A stretch of 64,000 nt of DNA from Blastomyces gilchristii SLH14081 (GCF_000003855.2 NW_003101679.1:186001-250000), one strand, 5' to 3'. Counted from the first letter of the stretch, positions 23,865-36,871 are shown. The notes: generated by a model not told the origin, from the sequence alone. Numbers and translations: made by a program.

Positions 23865-26196
23865 AGTTCTTAGTACTTATTCAATCAGATCATAATAAAC
23901 CTTTCTATATTAAGACAGATGCATCTGAATAAGCTATCAGAGATGCTCTTCTGTAGATAAGTAAGAATAGCAAGCTGCATCTGATAATGTATAATGATAG
24001 AAAACTATCAGATCCTGAGCTCAATTACTCAGTGTATGAAAAGAAATTACTAGTGATTAAGCATATACTGATGTTATAAGATAGATATATTAATAACAGA
24101 TATATAACAACAGTGATTATAAATTATATAAGTCTCATCTATCTACAATCAATGATAAAATCATTTAAATATTTAGTATATTGAATCTCAGAGTTTCAAG
24201 TGTACAATCTTTATATTAAATACTGAAAGAGATTGAATGCTGTGATATCTGATACAATCAGTCACAGACTTAATTTCATAAGTGAGAATTCTGTGAACTA
24301 GATATAAGAGAAGTTCACATTAAATATGTTAAGAGAATGCAAGAAATCAGAATGAGTGAATACAATAATCTCTTACTTAAAGAATGACAAGATATTGAAT
24401 AATAAGCATTGTATAAAAGTAGTAAAAAAGATACTTCTGAACTTCAAGCTGAGAAAATTGAAAAATGATATTATGCTTTATCATAATCTAGAATATGTGA
24501 AAGCTTTCTATCTGAAACATTCATTTGAATATGACTTAATGACTTATATACACAAGGAATTCAGTCACTTAGAGAGCTCTGAACTCATAAGTGTACTTGA
24601 ATCAAGAGTGTACTGATCAAACATGACTGAGAATATTCAGATATACACTCACAAGTGTCTCAATTATCAGATTGTGAAAAAATCTAAGAAAGAATTAGAA
24701 TATGAGAAAGTATAACATCAGATGAAATGTACAATATAACTGTTTAAATAATGAAGAATGAATCTCATAGACATATTACTGCAAATGTCAAATGAAAATT
24801 GTTGAATAATTACTGCTATTGACTATACTACTGACTGATCAGTTGTAAAAGCAGTGTCAAAGATGATAGAGAAGATAATGATGAAGTTTCTATATAATGA
24901 GATCTATATCAACTATAAAATACTGTATGAGATTCTAACTGATAATAGTATGAATGTTGTAGAAGAAGCAGTGAGGAATTTCATAAGTCAGTTTCAGACA
25001 AGATATTGTAGAACAATGTTATATCATTCATAGATTAATAGAAAGATAAAATCCTTGAATAGAATTCTGAGTAATATACTAATAAAATATCTAGTAAATA
25101 AGTCTATAAGACTATGAGATGAATATCTCAGACAGGTGCTATTAGCCACACAGATTCAGCAGTATACAGTTTTCAAGTGTTCATCATTCTATCTGTTGTA
25201 TGAATTGCGTCCACATATTCCGAAGAATGCTTTGAAAAAGGTGAGAAAGAGAACAGCAGTTGCAGATGCAACAGTTGTGAATGTAACAGTTTCAGACATA
25301 GCAGTCATGAATGTGAAATCAAGATTGAAAGAGATCAGCTATGTATATGTAAAAGGTTATAAGTTACTTCTGAACTGAGCAATTCAATTAAAAAAATACA
25401 AGACTCACTAGTTAAGAAATCAAGTCTCAAGATATGAATATAAGTTCTTGTATATAATAAGAGTTCTGAGAAGTTTCAATCTAGATAATTTAAGCACTGT
25501 AAAATACTCAAATTACATTCTCTGAGAATATATGCATTGAAAGAACCAGAGGAACAGATCTTATACAACTTAATAAATGATTCATATCTTACAAAAATGA
25601 AGATGCAAGACCTGAGTAAATTATAATTATTCACAGTACTATCATCAGTGTTGAAAAAGAAGAGACTTATAATTAAAAAGTCTTATGAAGTAAGAGAAAT
25701 CATAGATGCTTATGAATCAGATAATCTCACTTATTTCAATCTTTTCATAATTACAAGACAAGAATGAGAGATAATGAAGAAATCAGACAAATATCATACT
25801 TTAATAAGTAATAAGACTATAGCTGATTGTAGAATAACACATCACAGACAATGAGTGTAATGTGACAAAGAGCAGTCTCAAAGTGACAGACTTACATGTG
25901 AGTCAGATTACAGAAGAAAAAGAAATTCAGAGTTGAATTTGACTGTTTACATTACTTCAATTGCAGAGATAACAGAGAATGAAGCATCTGAAATATTTAC
26001 AGATATATAAGATCAAGTCATCTTAATCTCTGAGAATGCTCAGAGATTGAGTGAGATTAGTTTTGATGAGCTATTTACTGTAGTAATGTGAGTGAGTGAG
26101 GAGAGACAGTATAATACATGAGATAAAATTATAAAAAGTGAAAACTGCTGAATCTAGTTATCAAATACTGTATCGTATAGAGATCATGTAAGAGTA
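23865..26196 (+). pseudogene. gypsy fragment G1 (C family), RNase H to integrase
   Basis: Starts abruptly in RNase H (PFYIKTDASE near 23911-23940, then LNYSVYEKKLLVIKH near 24021-24065), continues through the integrase zinc-binding region (HKEFSHLESSEL near 24550-24580, CLNYQ near 24656) and catalytic core (ITAIDYTTD near 24812, ILTDN near 24934), to a C-terminal region. It is about 80-90% similar by eye to 32537-34850 of element C. It is interrupted at 26196 by I-like copy B and resumes at 47656. The N-terminal pol part and 5' LTR are absent. Many stops. Confidence 0.85.
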
Positions 26197-26567
26197 TTAT
26201 TATTACTATTCTTCTTCAATTATAGATGTATGCAGTCAGAGACTATGATATCTACCTGAGAACTTTTAGTTCTCAGGGTTTTTCCTATATCTATAAAGTC
26301 AACTATTATACATGTATCAATTTCAAATATGCAAAATCAGAGAATTCCAGCTCAGAATATAAAAACTGTTTACAAATTGCAGTATTTTAACACCTTCTGA
26401 TACTTTGAAATCATTTGACAATATCATGACAAAAGAAAAGAGAACACAGTCTTAAAGATAGACATATTGAATAGATAGATAGAAAAGAATAGAAAGAAAA
26501 AAGTAAAGTAAAGAGAGACTGTAATAAAATAAATTATTAAAAGATAGTATATAGCTGTTTTAACAGA

Positions 26568-27773
26568 CTATATCTGATCAATTCCCTCTTTTTCATATTC
26601 AGATATTTCTGAATTTAGCCATTTTCTTATAACTGCTTGAGTTTCTGATAGAAAGTCTATTAAGTGTTTAATTCCTGTCTCAGTTGAGAATAAGAATCTC
26701 ATATTTAATTGATTTAGATTATACTTCTCTTTCAATCTGACTCTGAGACTATTGTATAATGCACAGTGTATTATAATATACTCAGAATTGTTATTTATAT
26801 TGCAGAATGAGCATTCTATTGAATCAAACCTATCATCAAATCTTTGTATATAAGATTTGAAATAGCTGTGTTCTAGTTTCAGCTGCATTATAGATGAGAA
26901 TATTTTCTTTTTATATTTAATTAAACAAGATTTTCACTTGAGTTTTGTTTCAAATCTTGAATAATGTATACTCTTCTTTTATTTCTGCCAGCTTTCATTT
27001 CACTTATCTAAATAGAATTCTTTTATCTTTCTCTTTATAAAAGATCAGAATATACCTTTTTCAATAGATCTGCTTAATTCTGAACTCTTTTTTACAGCTG
27101 AATCAGTCAATTCATTATCATGAATATTCATATGAGCAGGAACTCAGTGCAGATAAAATATCAGTTTTGATATTCTTCTGTTTTGAATTTTCAAAACAGA
27201 GTTTAAAATCAGTTTAAAATTCATTTGATCATTATGAATCTGACTATGTCTAAGTCTTTTTAAAGCAGCTTAACTATTAGAGAATATTCATATCTCTTTC
27301 AAACTATTTTCTCTTTTATAAGATTTTATTTCAATGAGATTGAAAGCTTTCACTATTATAAATAGTTCAGTATCAAAGACTTCAGATTCACAGTCTAAAT
27401 TTCAGAAATCTCTGATAAAATTGATATTATCTTCAGTATAAGCAATGTCTGTGTCTAATCTATTCAAATTCTCATTTTTTGAGCTATCTGAATAAATCAA
27501 AATAGAGTGTTTTATATTAATTGTAGAAATTCTCTTCAAATGCTGTTCATATTCTCTCTCTTTAGATAGTTCACTTATTTACAAGTCTATGAGACATTTA
27601 AGCTTTTCTCTTCATAGAGATATCTTCTCATGACCAACTTTTTCAATATTTAAAGAAGAAGATTAATTTTTAATCAGTGAGCATAGTCTGTATAGTTGAG
27701 AGGGCATTTTCTTTGAAGAATTATTTTCATTTCAATCAAGAAATCTATTTCAATCCAGTTCATTTCCAGAGTC
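26568..27773 (-). pseudogene. copy B ORF2, C-terminal half (RNase H and Cys/His tail)
   Basis: Minus-strand frame ending at the family stop at 26568-26570. The last 106 residues are open and keep C-x2-C (IECSFCNINNNSEYIIIHC near 26765-26825) with the expected His changed to Tyr. RNase H follows upstream to 27600 with stops. It continues at 46092 on the other side of element C. Confidence 0.85.
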
Positions 27774-27940
27774 TGTGGTTCGGAAGAACGTACGACCGCC
27801 GGATAATAACGCGGCCGCTTCCGAACTTGCTTATGAATGTAAAGGGGCCATAGCGGCCACCAATTAATTTAGTCTACAATATATAAGAAGCCGGTGTACA
27901 CCTGTAATCATACACTGGTTTAAGAAACCTTTGAATCACA
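27774..27940 (+). repeat. C 5' LTR
   Basis: TGTGGTTCGG at the left and TTTGAATCACA at the right. A TATA-like box TATATAA lies at 27880-27886. The outer 90 bp keep CpG-rich sequence (CGTACGACCGCC, ACGCGGCCGC), and the inner end is mutated relative to the 3' LTR. Confidence 0.9.
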
Positions 27941-27949
27941 TCTGATAAC

Positions 27950-28251
27950 ATGTCTAAAAACTAGTGAGAAGTGCAGACTTCTTCAGAGTGTGATAATTCT
28001 ATCTACAAAGTGATTCATAGTTATCATGCCAGTGTGATTCTAAAATGTCTCAAAAGCTAGTGTATGAAGAAGCAGTGAGTGAAAGAGCATCTGATTAATA
28101 CTACTCTGCTTGTTAAAGGAAAACTTCACACTCAGATGAATGCTATGTATATAAATGTATGAGATGTGAGAAAGAACATGAGAGCAGTGAATCAGATTCA
28201 AAGAATATCACTCTCTATTCAGAAGGATAAAAGAGAGGTGATTATCACTGA
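27950..28251 (+). pseudogene. short first reading frame of element C
   Basis: ATG ten bases after the LTR opens a frame of about 100 codons in which only TGG-derived TGA and TAG stops occur (for example in KNWW-like and CLKSW-like positions), so it was probably coding. It is followed by a GATATA-type repeat. No domain is recognised; it may be the N-terminus of gag or a separate leader protein. Confidence 0.45.
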
Positions 28252-28335
28252 AGTGATATAATGATAATAGAAATCATATAATGATATAGTGATATAATGA
28301 TATAGCAATATAATAATATAGTGATATAATAATAG
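28252..28335. repeat. GATATA-type tandem repeat in C leader/gag
   Basis: About 85 bp made of degenerate TGATATAA / TGATATAG units, present once in the window. Probably a local microsatellite expansion in a gag or leader region. Confidence 0.75.
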
Positions 28336-28379
28336 ACATTGTACAATCAATGAGAAATCACTGAAATAAATATCTTCTC

Positions 28380-29870
28380 TAGTCAATATAAATAACACTC
28401 TTCTCTGCTATCTGAATCAGAAGATATGCAGAATCTCTTAGAGAGTTTACTTAAAGCAGTAAGAAAAGCAGCTGAAACTGCTGAACTGAAATTGAAGCGC
28501 TGTATATGTATGAGAATTCTAAACAAGATTGAGATCTTATGTACACAGTGACAGGCTGAGGCAGAAGTCAAACAACAATTAGCATTTACTGTGAATCAAG
28601 TATTCATGATAAAGAGCTTCACTAATGCAATTATCATTATCAATAAAAATAGAGAAAATCAGGTCTTAGACCTGCAGTGAGAGATTGAATGTTTATACAG
28701 ATAGATAATCACACTGAATCTGAAGATCTTATCATGATTATTCATGATCTCTTCAGAAGTGTATATATTATCAGAGATCACTGCACAGAATGAGAATCTG
28801 AACATAAGATACATCAAGTTAGAAGATCTGCTAAAGTTATTAAGCTTTAGTAATGACTGAAAAAATGATACTGCAATCAGCTGACTAAGTCAGATGTGAT
28901 TATATTATTGAATTAAATGTGAACTCACAGATAGACAGTCAACAGAATTTTAATAAGTCTTAAGATCTGCTGTGTTTCTACATAGAAAAGTGAAGTTATT
29001 ATGAATAACTAGTGAAAAGATGAATCTCACAGACTCAAAGTGATATTCACTCTTATAAATATGAAATGAGTTTTTCAAATGAATCTTGTATAACTTTGAG
29101 AAAGTGAATGTATAAGATAAGTGTTATGAATACTTCACTGAGTATAGATAAGTGAGTAATCTTATATTATACTTTATATACTTCAGTTTATACTATCTTG
29201 TATTGAATAAAGAGCTTCTAACCTCTTTCTATTTATAGATCTTCATTTATAATCTTACATCTGAGTTGAGAGTGAAATGCAAATGCTTAATCTTACAATC
29301 AAATATAATAAATGAAGCATATAATATTCTCATTGTATGAAAATAAGTGAGTCAATTATGACAGAAAATACTGCAATTGAGTATATCTCAGCGAAGAACA
29401 GATGATCAGACTTCTATAATATAAGTGACACACTCAGATGTAATAAATCTAGATTTAAATGCTATTACTAAAATATCAAATTCTCTGAAAAAGAAATTCT
29501 CTGAGTGAAAATCTTGATATTATGAGTATTGAGCTTGCTTTAACTGTAAATATTAAAATGATGATACAAAAGATTACACAGAGTGTGCACAGTTAAGAAA
29601 AGCAAGAAAGTTAAAAAACTAGCAGAATTAGTCAGCTCAGAGACACTTACTGATATTCTGTAAAAAGTTTTCAAAGTGAAAGAGATATCTGTGTTAGATG
29701 ATTCTCTGAATTCTGTGAATATTAAGAGAAAGCAGGCTTCTGACTGAGATGCAGATGAGAATGAAGCAGATACTCATCTCAATGCCTTGAGATCTGAAAT
29801 GTTAATGTATAGAGAACACTTAGATAAGAATTGAGAGATGACTGCAAAAGTATTAGCAGATATAGAAGCT
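28380..29870 (+). pseudogene. element C gag remnant
   Basis: A stop-ridden frame ends in a recognisable zinc knuckle near 29534-29590 (CFNCKYWNDDTKDYTEC, with expected C-x2-C-x4-H-x4-C changed at the His and last Cys). The upstream part (FTEYREVSNLILYF near 29140-29175) looks like the helical capsid region of gypsy gag. Frame is hard to follow before 29100. Confidence 0.6.
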
Positions 29871-31219
29871 TCTATATAATATATTAATAATTATATAATT
29901 CAAAGACTAAAAGAGATTCACTGAGTGAAGAATCTCTGATATATAAGATTATCTGATAATTGATATTTAGTATCATCTGCAAGAGTAAGAGTTCTCTTAT
30001 ACTTTAAAGAATAATCTTGCTATATTTGAGTGTAAGAGCTGCAGAATGTGAAATATAATCTTATTTTCAGACTTAATTAATTTCAAAGATTTAATCTGCA
30101 GATTCAATGATGCACATGTTATATACAGTTGACTGATAAGAAGAAAACAGTTCATACAATTCTATTAACTGATATAAGAAGAACATTTCATATCTCTGAT
30201 ATAGAAGAATTAAATCTGCTTAAACATTAATAAGTAAAGAGACCAATTTACAAGATCTCATCTGAAAGCATTCTGTATATCATATGAGATCTGAAAGTGA
30301 AGAAAACTAAGATAAAGAATATACAGAAGAACAAGTGTATGAAGAAGCTTCTGAAGAAGTATGAGAAGATCTTTTAAATAGATCTTTCACTGAAATTGCT
30401 GCTGAAACAAGGATTTGTACATGAGATTGACACAGAGAATGTGAAATCAGTCAATTAAAATATGTACTCTCTGTCACAAATGCATCTTGAAGAATAGAAG
30501 TGTCAGATCACAGACCTTCTGAAATATAATCTTATATAACTCTTATCAAGCACATGAAGCTTTTCAGTTCTATTTATAAAAAAGATGAATGAGAAGTGAC
30601 AAATATATATTGATTATCAAGTACTTAATAAGCTTACAATCAAGAATGAATATTCACTGTTATAAATTCAACAATAGTTGAATACAGTTGAAAATACCTG
30701 ATATCTATTAAAGATTGATTTTCTCTTAGAATACTGACAGATCTGTGTAGATGAACTGTCAGTTCTGTGAACCATGTTTAATATATAATGAGAGAAGTTT
30801 GAATTTCTAATAATATTATTTAATCTGATAAATGTATCTGTCATCTTTCAAATGATGATGAATATAATTCTTCATAAATAGAATGAAACCTTATATCTCA
30901 TATATCTCAATAATATTCTAGTCTTTTCAAACTTATACAATAAATATCTGAAGTATTTCAATCAAGTGCTTACAACTCTGACAGAGTATAAGCTCTATAT
31001 CAAATCAATAAAGTATATATTTGAAATGAAAGAGTTGAAGTTCATAGAATATGTAGTGAGTAATGACTGTATATATCTCATTCTGAAGAAATTAAATATC
31101 ATAGCAAATTGATCACAGCTGAGAAATGTATATTATATATAATAATTTCTTAAGTTAGTCTCATACTATTGCTGATTCATCAAAGATTTCACATGAATAG
31201 CTGTATCACTCTCAGATCT
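29871..31219 (+). pseudogene. element C pol, protease and reverse transcriptase part
   Basis: RT is clear from about 30450: SLSQMHLEEWKCQITDLLKY, IDYQVLNKLTIKNEYSLL, and catalytic YLNNILVFSN near 30903-30932 (YLDD expected). Protease lies upstream at about 30120-30220. The frame is interrupted at 31219/31230 by I-like copy D-RH and resumes after 32436. Typical gypsy order and motifs; many stops. Confidence 0.8.
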
Positions 31220-31230
31220 CTTAAGAGAGA

Positions 31231-32050
31231 TTCTGAAGTCTTTGATGCTGAACTATTTGCAATAGTGAAAGCTTTCAAACTGATAGAAATAAAATCTCAT
31301 AAAAGAGGAAATAGTTTGAAAGAGGCATGGATATTCTCTGATAGTCAAGCTGCTTTAAAAAGACTTAGAAATAGTCAGATTCATAATGGTCAAATGAATC
31401 TTGAACTGATCTTAAACTCTGTTTTAAAAATTCAAATGAGAAGAACATCAAAGCTGATAATTCATTTGCACTGAGTTCCTGCTCATATGAATATTCATGG
31501 CAATGAATTGGCTGATTCAGCTGCAAAAAAGGGTGCAGAATTAAGCAGATCTATTCAAAAAATTGTGTCCTGGTCTTTTATAAAGAGAAAAATAAAAGAA
31601 TCTTGTTTAGACAAGTGGAATGAAAGCTGGCGGAAACAAAAGAAGAGTATACATTATTCAAGATTTGAAACAAAACCCAAGTGGAAATCTTGTTCAATTA
31701 AATGTAAAAAGAAAATATTCTCATCTATAATACAGCTGAAACTAGGACATGGCTATTTCAAATCTTATATACAAAGATTTGATGATAGATTTGACTCAAT
31801 AGAATGCTCATTCTGCAATGTAAATGAGAATCCTGAGCATATTGTAATGCACTGTGCATTATACAATAGTCTCAGAGCCAGATTGAAAGAGAAGTATGAT
31901 CTAAATCAATTAAATATGAGATTCTTATTCTCAACTGAGACAGGAATTAAATACTTAATAGACTTTCTATCAGAAACTCAAGCAGCTACAAGAAAATGGC
32001 TAAATTCAGAATTATCTGAATATGAAGAGGAGGAAATCAATCAGATATAG
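31231..32050 (+). pseudogene. RNase H and C-terminal Cys/His domain of I-like ORF2 (partial)
   Basis: Contains the catalytic residues of retrotransposon RNase H: the FDAELFAIVKAFK acidic block, IFSDSQAALKRL, and VPAHMNIHGNELADSAAK, then a C-terminal C-x2-C-x8-H-x4-C motif (CSFCNVNENPEHIVMHC near 31803-31853) that is intact here and broken in the other copies. The only stop is a TGA at 31472-31474 in place of the Trp before VPAH. The 187-codon open part is 31487-32050. As a 5'-truncated copy without promoter or RT it is not a functional gene, but it is the best guide to the family sequence. Confidence 0.9.
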
Positions 32051-32425
32051 TCTGTTAAAACAGCTATATACTATCTTTTAATAATTTGTTTTGTTACAGT
32101 CTCTCTTTACTTTATCTTTTCCTTTCAATTTCTTTCTATCTATCTATTTAATGTGTCTATCTTTAAGACTGTGTTCTATTTCTCTTTTCCTTTGTCATGA
32201 TACTGTCAAATGGTTTCAAAGTATCAGAAGATGTTAAAACACTGCAATTTGTAAACAGTTTTTGTATTCTGGGCTGGAATTTTCTGATTTTGCATATCTG
32301 AAATTGATGAATGTACAATAGTTAACTTTACAGATATAGGAAAAACCCTGAGAATTAAAATTTCTCAGGTAGATGTCATAGTCTCTGACTGCATACATCT
32401 ATAATTGAAGAATAATAATAATAAT
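31231..32425 (+). mobile_element. I-like copy D-RH, short 5'-truncated copy, least mutated
   Basis: Begins in the RNase H domain, ends with the family 3' UTR and a (AAT)n tail (32409-32425). Flanked by a perfect 11-bp duplication CTTAAGAGAGA (31220-31230 and 32426-32436). It lies within the pol of element C, so it is younger than C's insertion. It retains far more TGG, CpC and CpG than any other copy of the family here. Confidence 0.95.
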
Positions 32426-32436
32426 AATCTTAAGAG

Positions 32437-34850
32437 AGATAGATGTAAATCTGTGAAAGAAGAAGTTTTGTTTAATTATCTGAAATACTGCATGTGAAGA
32501 GATCTTTCTCACACTGAGAAAATGTATAATAATATTCTTAGTGCTTATTCAATCAGATTATGATAAATCTTTCTATATTAAGACAGATACATCTGAATGA
32601 GCTATCAGAGATACTCTTCTACAGATGAGTAAGAATGACAAGCTGTACTCAGTGATGTATGATGATAGGAAACTATCAGACACTGAGCTCAATTATCTAG
32701 TGTATGAAAAGAAATTGCTAGTGATCAAGCACACACTGATGTTATGAGATAGATATATTAATAACAGACATATGATAACAGTGATTATGAATTATGAAAG
32801 CCTTGTCTATCTATAATCAATGATAAAATCTTTTAAATGCTTACTATGTTGAATCTCAGAGTTTTAAGTGTATAATCTTCATATTAAATACTGAAAGAAA
32901 TTGAATACTGTGATATCTGATGCAATCAGTCACAGACTCAATTTCATGAGTGAGAATTCTATGAATCAGATATAAGAAAAGTTCATGTTAAACATGTTAA
33001 GAGAATGCAAGGAATTAGAATGAGTGAATACAATGATCTCTTACTTAGAGAATAATAAGATATTAAATAACAAGCATCTTATGAAAGTAATAGAAGAGAT
33101 ACTTCTGAACTTCAAGCTGAGAAAATTAGAAAATGATGTTATACTTTACTGTAATCTAGAATATGTAAAAGCTCTCTATCTGAAATATTTATTTAGATGT
33201 GACTTGATGACTTACATACACAAGAAATTCAGTCACTTAGAAAGCCCTGAACTTATGAGTGTACTTGAATCAAGAGTATACTGGCTAAGCATGACTGAGA
33301 ACATTCAGATGTATACTTATCAGTGCCTGAATTATCAGATTATAAAAGAATCTAAGAAAGAGTTAGAACATGAGAAAGTGTCACATCAGATGAAATGTAT
33401 GATACAACTGTTTAAATAATGAGAAATGAGTCTCATAGATATATTGTCACAAATGTCAAATGAAAATTATTAAATAATCACTGCTATTGACTATGCTACT
33501 GGCTGATCAGTCATGAAAGTAGTTTCAGAGATAATAGAGAAGATGATGATGAAGTTTCTATATAATGAGATTCATATTAACTATGAAATACCATGTGAGA
33601 TTCTAACTAATAATGGTGCAAATCTCATAGAAGAAGTGATGAGACATTTCATAAGTCAGTTACAGATAAGACATTGTAGAATAATATCATATCATCTATG
33701 AATAAATGAGAAGATAAAATGCTTGAATGAAATTCTGAGCAACATGCTGATGAAATATCTAGTGAACAAGTCTACAAGATTATGAGATGAATATCTCAGT
33801 CAGATGCTATTAATCATACAAATTCAGCAGTGTGCAGTCTTCAAGCATTCATTATTCTATCTATTGTATGAATTGCATCCGCGCATCTTAGACAATGCTT
33901 CAGAAAAGATGAAGAAGGAAACAACAGTTGCAGATAAAACAGTCACAGATACAGCAGTTGTGAATATAAAACTAAGATTGAAAGAGATCAGTTATACACA
34001 TGCAAAAGCTAATGAGTTACTCCTGAACTGAGCAATTCAATTGAAAAGAATACAAGACTCACTAGTTAAGAAATTGAGTCTCAAGATAAAAATGTGAGTT
34101 CTTATACATAATAAAAGTTCTGAGAAGTTTCAATCTAGATTATTTGAACTCTGTAAAATACTTAAATCACATTCTCTGAGAACATACACATTGAAAGAAT
34201 CAGAGAGACAGATCTTATACAACTTAATAAATGATTTATATCTTATAAAGATAAAGATGCAAGATCTGAGCAGATTATAATTATCTACAGCACTATTATC
34301 AGTATTGTAAAAGAAGAGACTTATAATTGAAAAGTCTTACAAAGTAAGAGAAATCATAGACACTTATGAATCAGATGATCTCACTTATTTCAATCTTTTC
34401 ATAATTATAAGAAAAGAATGAGAAGTAATGAAGAAATCAGGTAAATATCACACTTTAATAAGTGATGAGACTGTAGTCAGTTATATAATACCACACTGCA
34501 GATAGTAGATACAATGCAGTAAAGAGCAGTCTCAGAGTGACAGACTTATACATAAGTCAGATCACAGAAGAAAAAGAAATTCAGAGTTGAATTTAACTGT
34601 TTACATCAGCTCAATTATGAAGATAACAGAGAATAAAGTATCTGAAATATTCACAGATATGTGAGATCAAGTCATCTCAATCTCTGAGAATGCTCAGAGA
34701 TCAGATGAGATTAGTTTCAATGAGTCATTCACTGTAGTAATCTAAGTGAGTGAAGAGAGACAGTATAATGTATAAGACAGAATTATAAAAGATGAAAGCT
34801 GTTGAATCTAGTCACTGAACACTGTATTATATAGAGATTATATAAGAGTA
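32437..34850 (+). pseudogene. element C pol, RNase H and integrase part
   Basis: RNase H (YIKTDTSE near 32577-32600, LNYLVYEKKLLVIKH near 32690-32730), integrase zinc-binding region (YIHKKFSHLESPELMSVLES near 33213-33275, CLNYQ near 33325), catalytic core (ITAIDYATG near 33478-33503, ILTNNGANLIEE near 33601-33635) and a long C-terminal region. An open stretch of 131 codons survives at 33024-33419. The second catalytic Asp (LTDNG) is Asn and the expected Glu of the DDE triad is Lys. Decayed but clearly gypsy integrase. Confidence 0.85.
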
Positions 34851-35077
34851 GTGACTAGCAGATAAAGAGAAAGTATAAGAAAAGAAAAGAAATAATGAAT
34901 TGATCATCAATTATAAGAGTCAGCTATAAAAGACAAATGTTATCATACACATCTCATTTATTTTTATATATCATACATTTAATCTATTTTCAACGCCATG
35001 CCATCTGAAAATTGTCAAAAATAAAGAAAATCTCAAAGCTTGAGATCTGTAAGAAATTTGAGAGCTGTAAGTCACTC

Positions 35078-35743
35078 TTATAATAATACTATACATATCT
35101 CTGATTTCTCTATCACTCTGTATATGACATTAATGTCATTTATCACAAGATTGGCTGAAATGCTAATATAGAAATGTGTATATATATGCATAGAAAAATT
35201 GAAGAAGAGTGTGAGATCTGCAAAATCAGAAGTCAAGACAGAGAGAACAGAGATGAAAGAAATGAAAGAAGAAGAGAATGCAGAATTAGATAAATAACAG
35301 CAGAAGTCATCTAGAGTTGAACACTTATAACTCAGTGTATGCATAATCTTTCTCACAGAGAAGAGAGAGAAAGTAACAGAAGAAGCTTAATAATGAGAGA
35401 GAGTAGTCTCAGCAGTGTTATTATCTTTGATTAAAATAATCTCTGATACTGAAGTAACTAAGAACTATTGTTAGTGTACAAAACTGTAAAAATAGAGATA
35501 ATAATTACTGAATGAACATCTGCTGGCCTTAGAATTGTACACATAATTACAATATATACAAGGCTTCTCAGAAACAGAGAGAGAGACATGAGAGAATACA
35601 GAAAGCAGAATACAGTGTGTGAATAACTTATTCTCACAATAACATCTCAGACAAGGTGTATGAGTCTTATATCTATGAGTGTAAAAGAGTACAACATCTG
35701 TATTTCTGTTTCTGAAAACATGAATATCTTTCATCTGTATCAT
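35078..35743 (-). pseudogene. antisense cysteine-rich reading frame of element C
   Basis: Lies between integrase and the 3' LTR, on the strand opposite to gag-pol. The first part (35743-35471, 90 codons) carries two C-x2-C-type clusters: PCLRCYCENKLFTHC and CIYCNYVYNSKASRCSF. The second (35356-35078) ends INDINVIYRVIEKSEICIVL. A homologous pair occurs in G1 (48573-48343 and 48174-47863), where the second part ends EKSETCVVLLQEQLVALESL. The two parts would need a frame change or short intron to join. Paired Cys clusters followed by a short helical tail resemble uncharacterised fungal proteins; function is unknown. Conservation in both copies supports a real extra gene, similar in placement to antisense ORFs of some plant gypsy elements. 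Confidence 0.55.
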
Positions 35744-36188
35744 GAAGTTGAATGACAGATGTCAGAGAATAGACTGATACAGATCTATCATCTCAAAGAA
35801 ATTCATCAGGGTGAATATATCTGTAATATTAAATTTAATAGTTATGAAAAGTTTCTTAATATCTGTGAATATTATAACTTTGTGTATAATAAAACTCATA
35901 ATAATTTTCTCTAAGAACAGCAAAATCAGTGTTAGAAAGAAAAGATGAAAAAGAAAAAGAAAAAGACTTACAATCTTAATACTATTGAGAGAGAGAGTGA
36001 TTCTCTGAAATAAATAACTAATTATCTCATCATGAATATTTAAAATGAATATAATAATTGATGTCTGTGACTGAGCTCTAGATAGTCATGTCATACACAG
36101 TCTTCATATAATAAATTATTTTAGAAGTTGATAAGAAGAGCAGAAGTGTATATACTGAGAAATATGATTCATTAAGTCTATGCAACAT

Positions 36189-36365
36189 CTTCTTGAAACA
36201 GGAAGAGCTGATAATAAAAGCAGAGATAGTAGAAGCAGAGGGAGTAGAAGTAGCAGAAGTGAGAATTGTAAGAACAGAGATAGCAGAAGCAGAAGAATCA
36301 GACACAGAAGCAGATGCAGAAGATTGAGAGAGAGCAGCAGAGAAAGAAACAGAGAGAGTAGAGAG
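36189..36365 (+). repeat. purine-rich low-complexity tract
   Basis: AGAAGC / AGAGAG-type purine repeats on the plus strand, giving Ser/Ala/Leu-rich frames on minus and Arg/Ser-rich ones on plus. A shorter version is at 49020-49107 in G1. Treated as low complexity rather than a gene. Confidence 0.7.
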
Positions 36366-36871
36366 TAGACTGACCGTGTGACCGTGTCTGGGACCAGGAC
36401 CAGATTTTTTGATAGTCTCATTATCAATTCGACTGATCCCATTACACAGTTTTAACATTAGATAGTATTCTCATACTGTCCCAGTGAGACTTACTGTCTA
36501 CTCTTGTCACATTTTCCAAATGAGATCATGATTTCTACTTCTCAATTTAAATTATTTTTATTGCTTTAAATGACTTTAAATCTCATTTGAGTGTTACCAA
36601 AAAGCATTACTTTTTAAAAAATTAAAAATAGTCTAAAAAAAACCTTAAAATGTCTAAAAATAGTAACTTTATGCCAAGAATGGGACTAAATGGGACCAAA
36701 TGGGACCACTTTCTCATTTTTTTCAAGTCATGGTTCCATTTTAAGATCTGATATATAGTCACTTTACCTGTTTTTTTGATAGCCAGTCCCAGCGGAATTC
36801 ACGCCAAGAAATGTATGGGACCAGACCAAATGGGATCAAATGTGAAATTCATGGTCCCGGCGGCCAGTCTA
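36366..36871 (-). mobile_element. non-autonomous TA-flanked DNA element T1 (about 500 bp), unmutated
   Basis: Bounded by TA dinucleotides with similar inverted ends: TAGACTGACCGTGTGACCG at the left and, reading inward from the right, TAGACTGGCCGCCGGGACC. A TA target and short imperfect terminal inverted repeats fit Tc1/mariner-type elements. No transposase frame fits in 500 bp, so it is a deletion derivative or MITE. GGGACC-type sequence is intact, in contrast to T2. Confidence 0.65.

Noticed and set aside
36078..36458. Ser/Ala- and Leu-rich minus-strand open frames of 126 and 108 codons
   Set aside because: They are the complement of a purine-rich low-complexity tract and run across the T1 boundary; no conserved length between the C and G1 copies.
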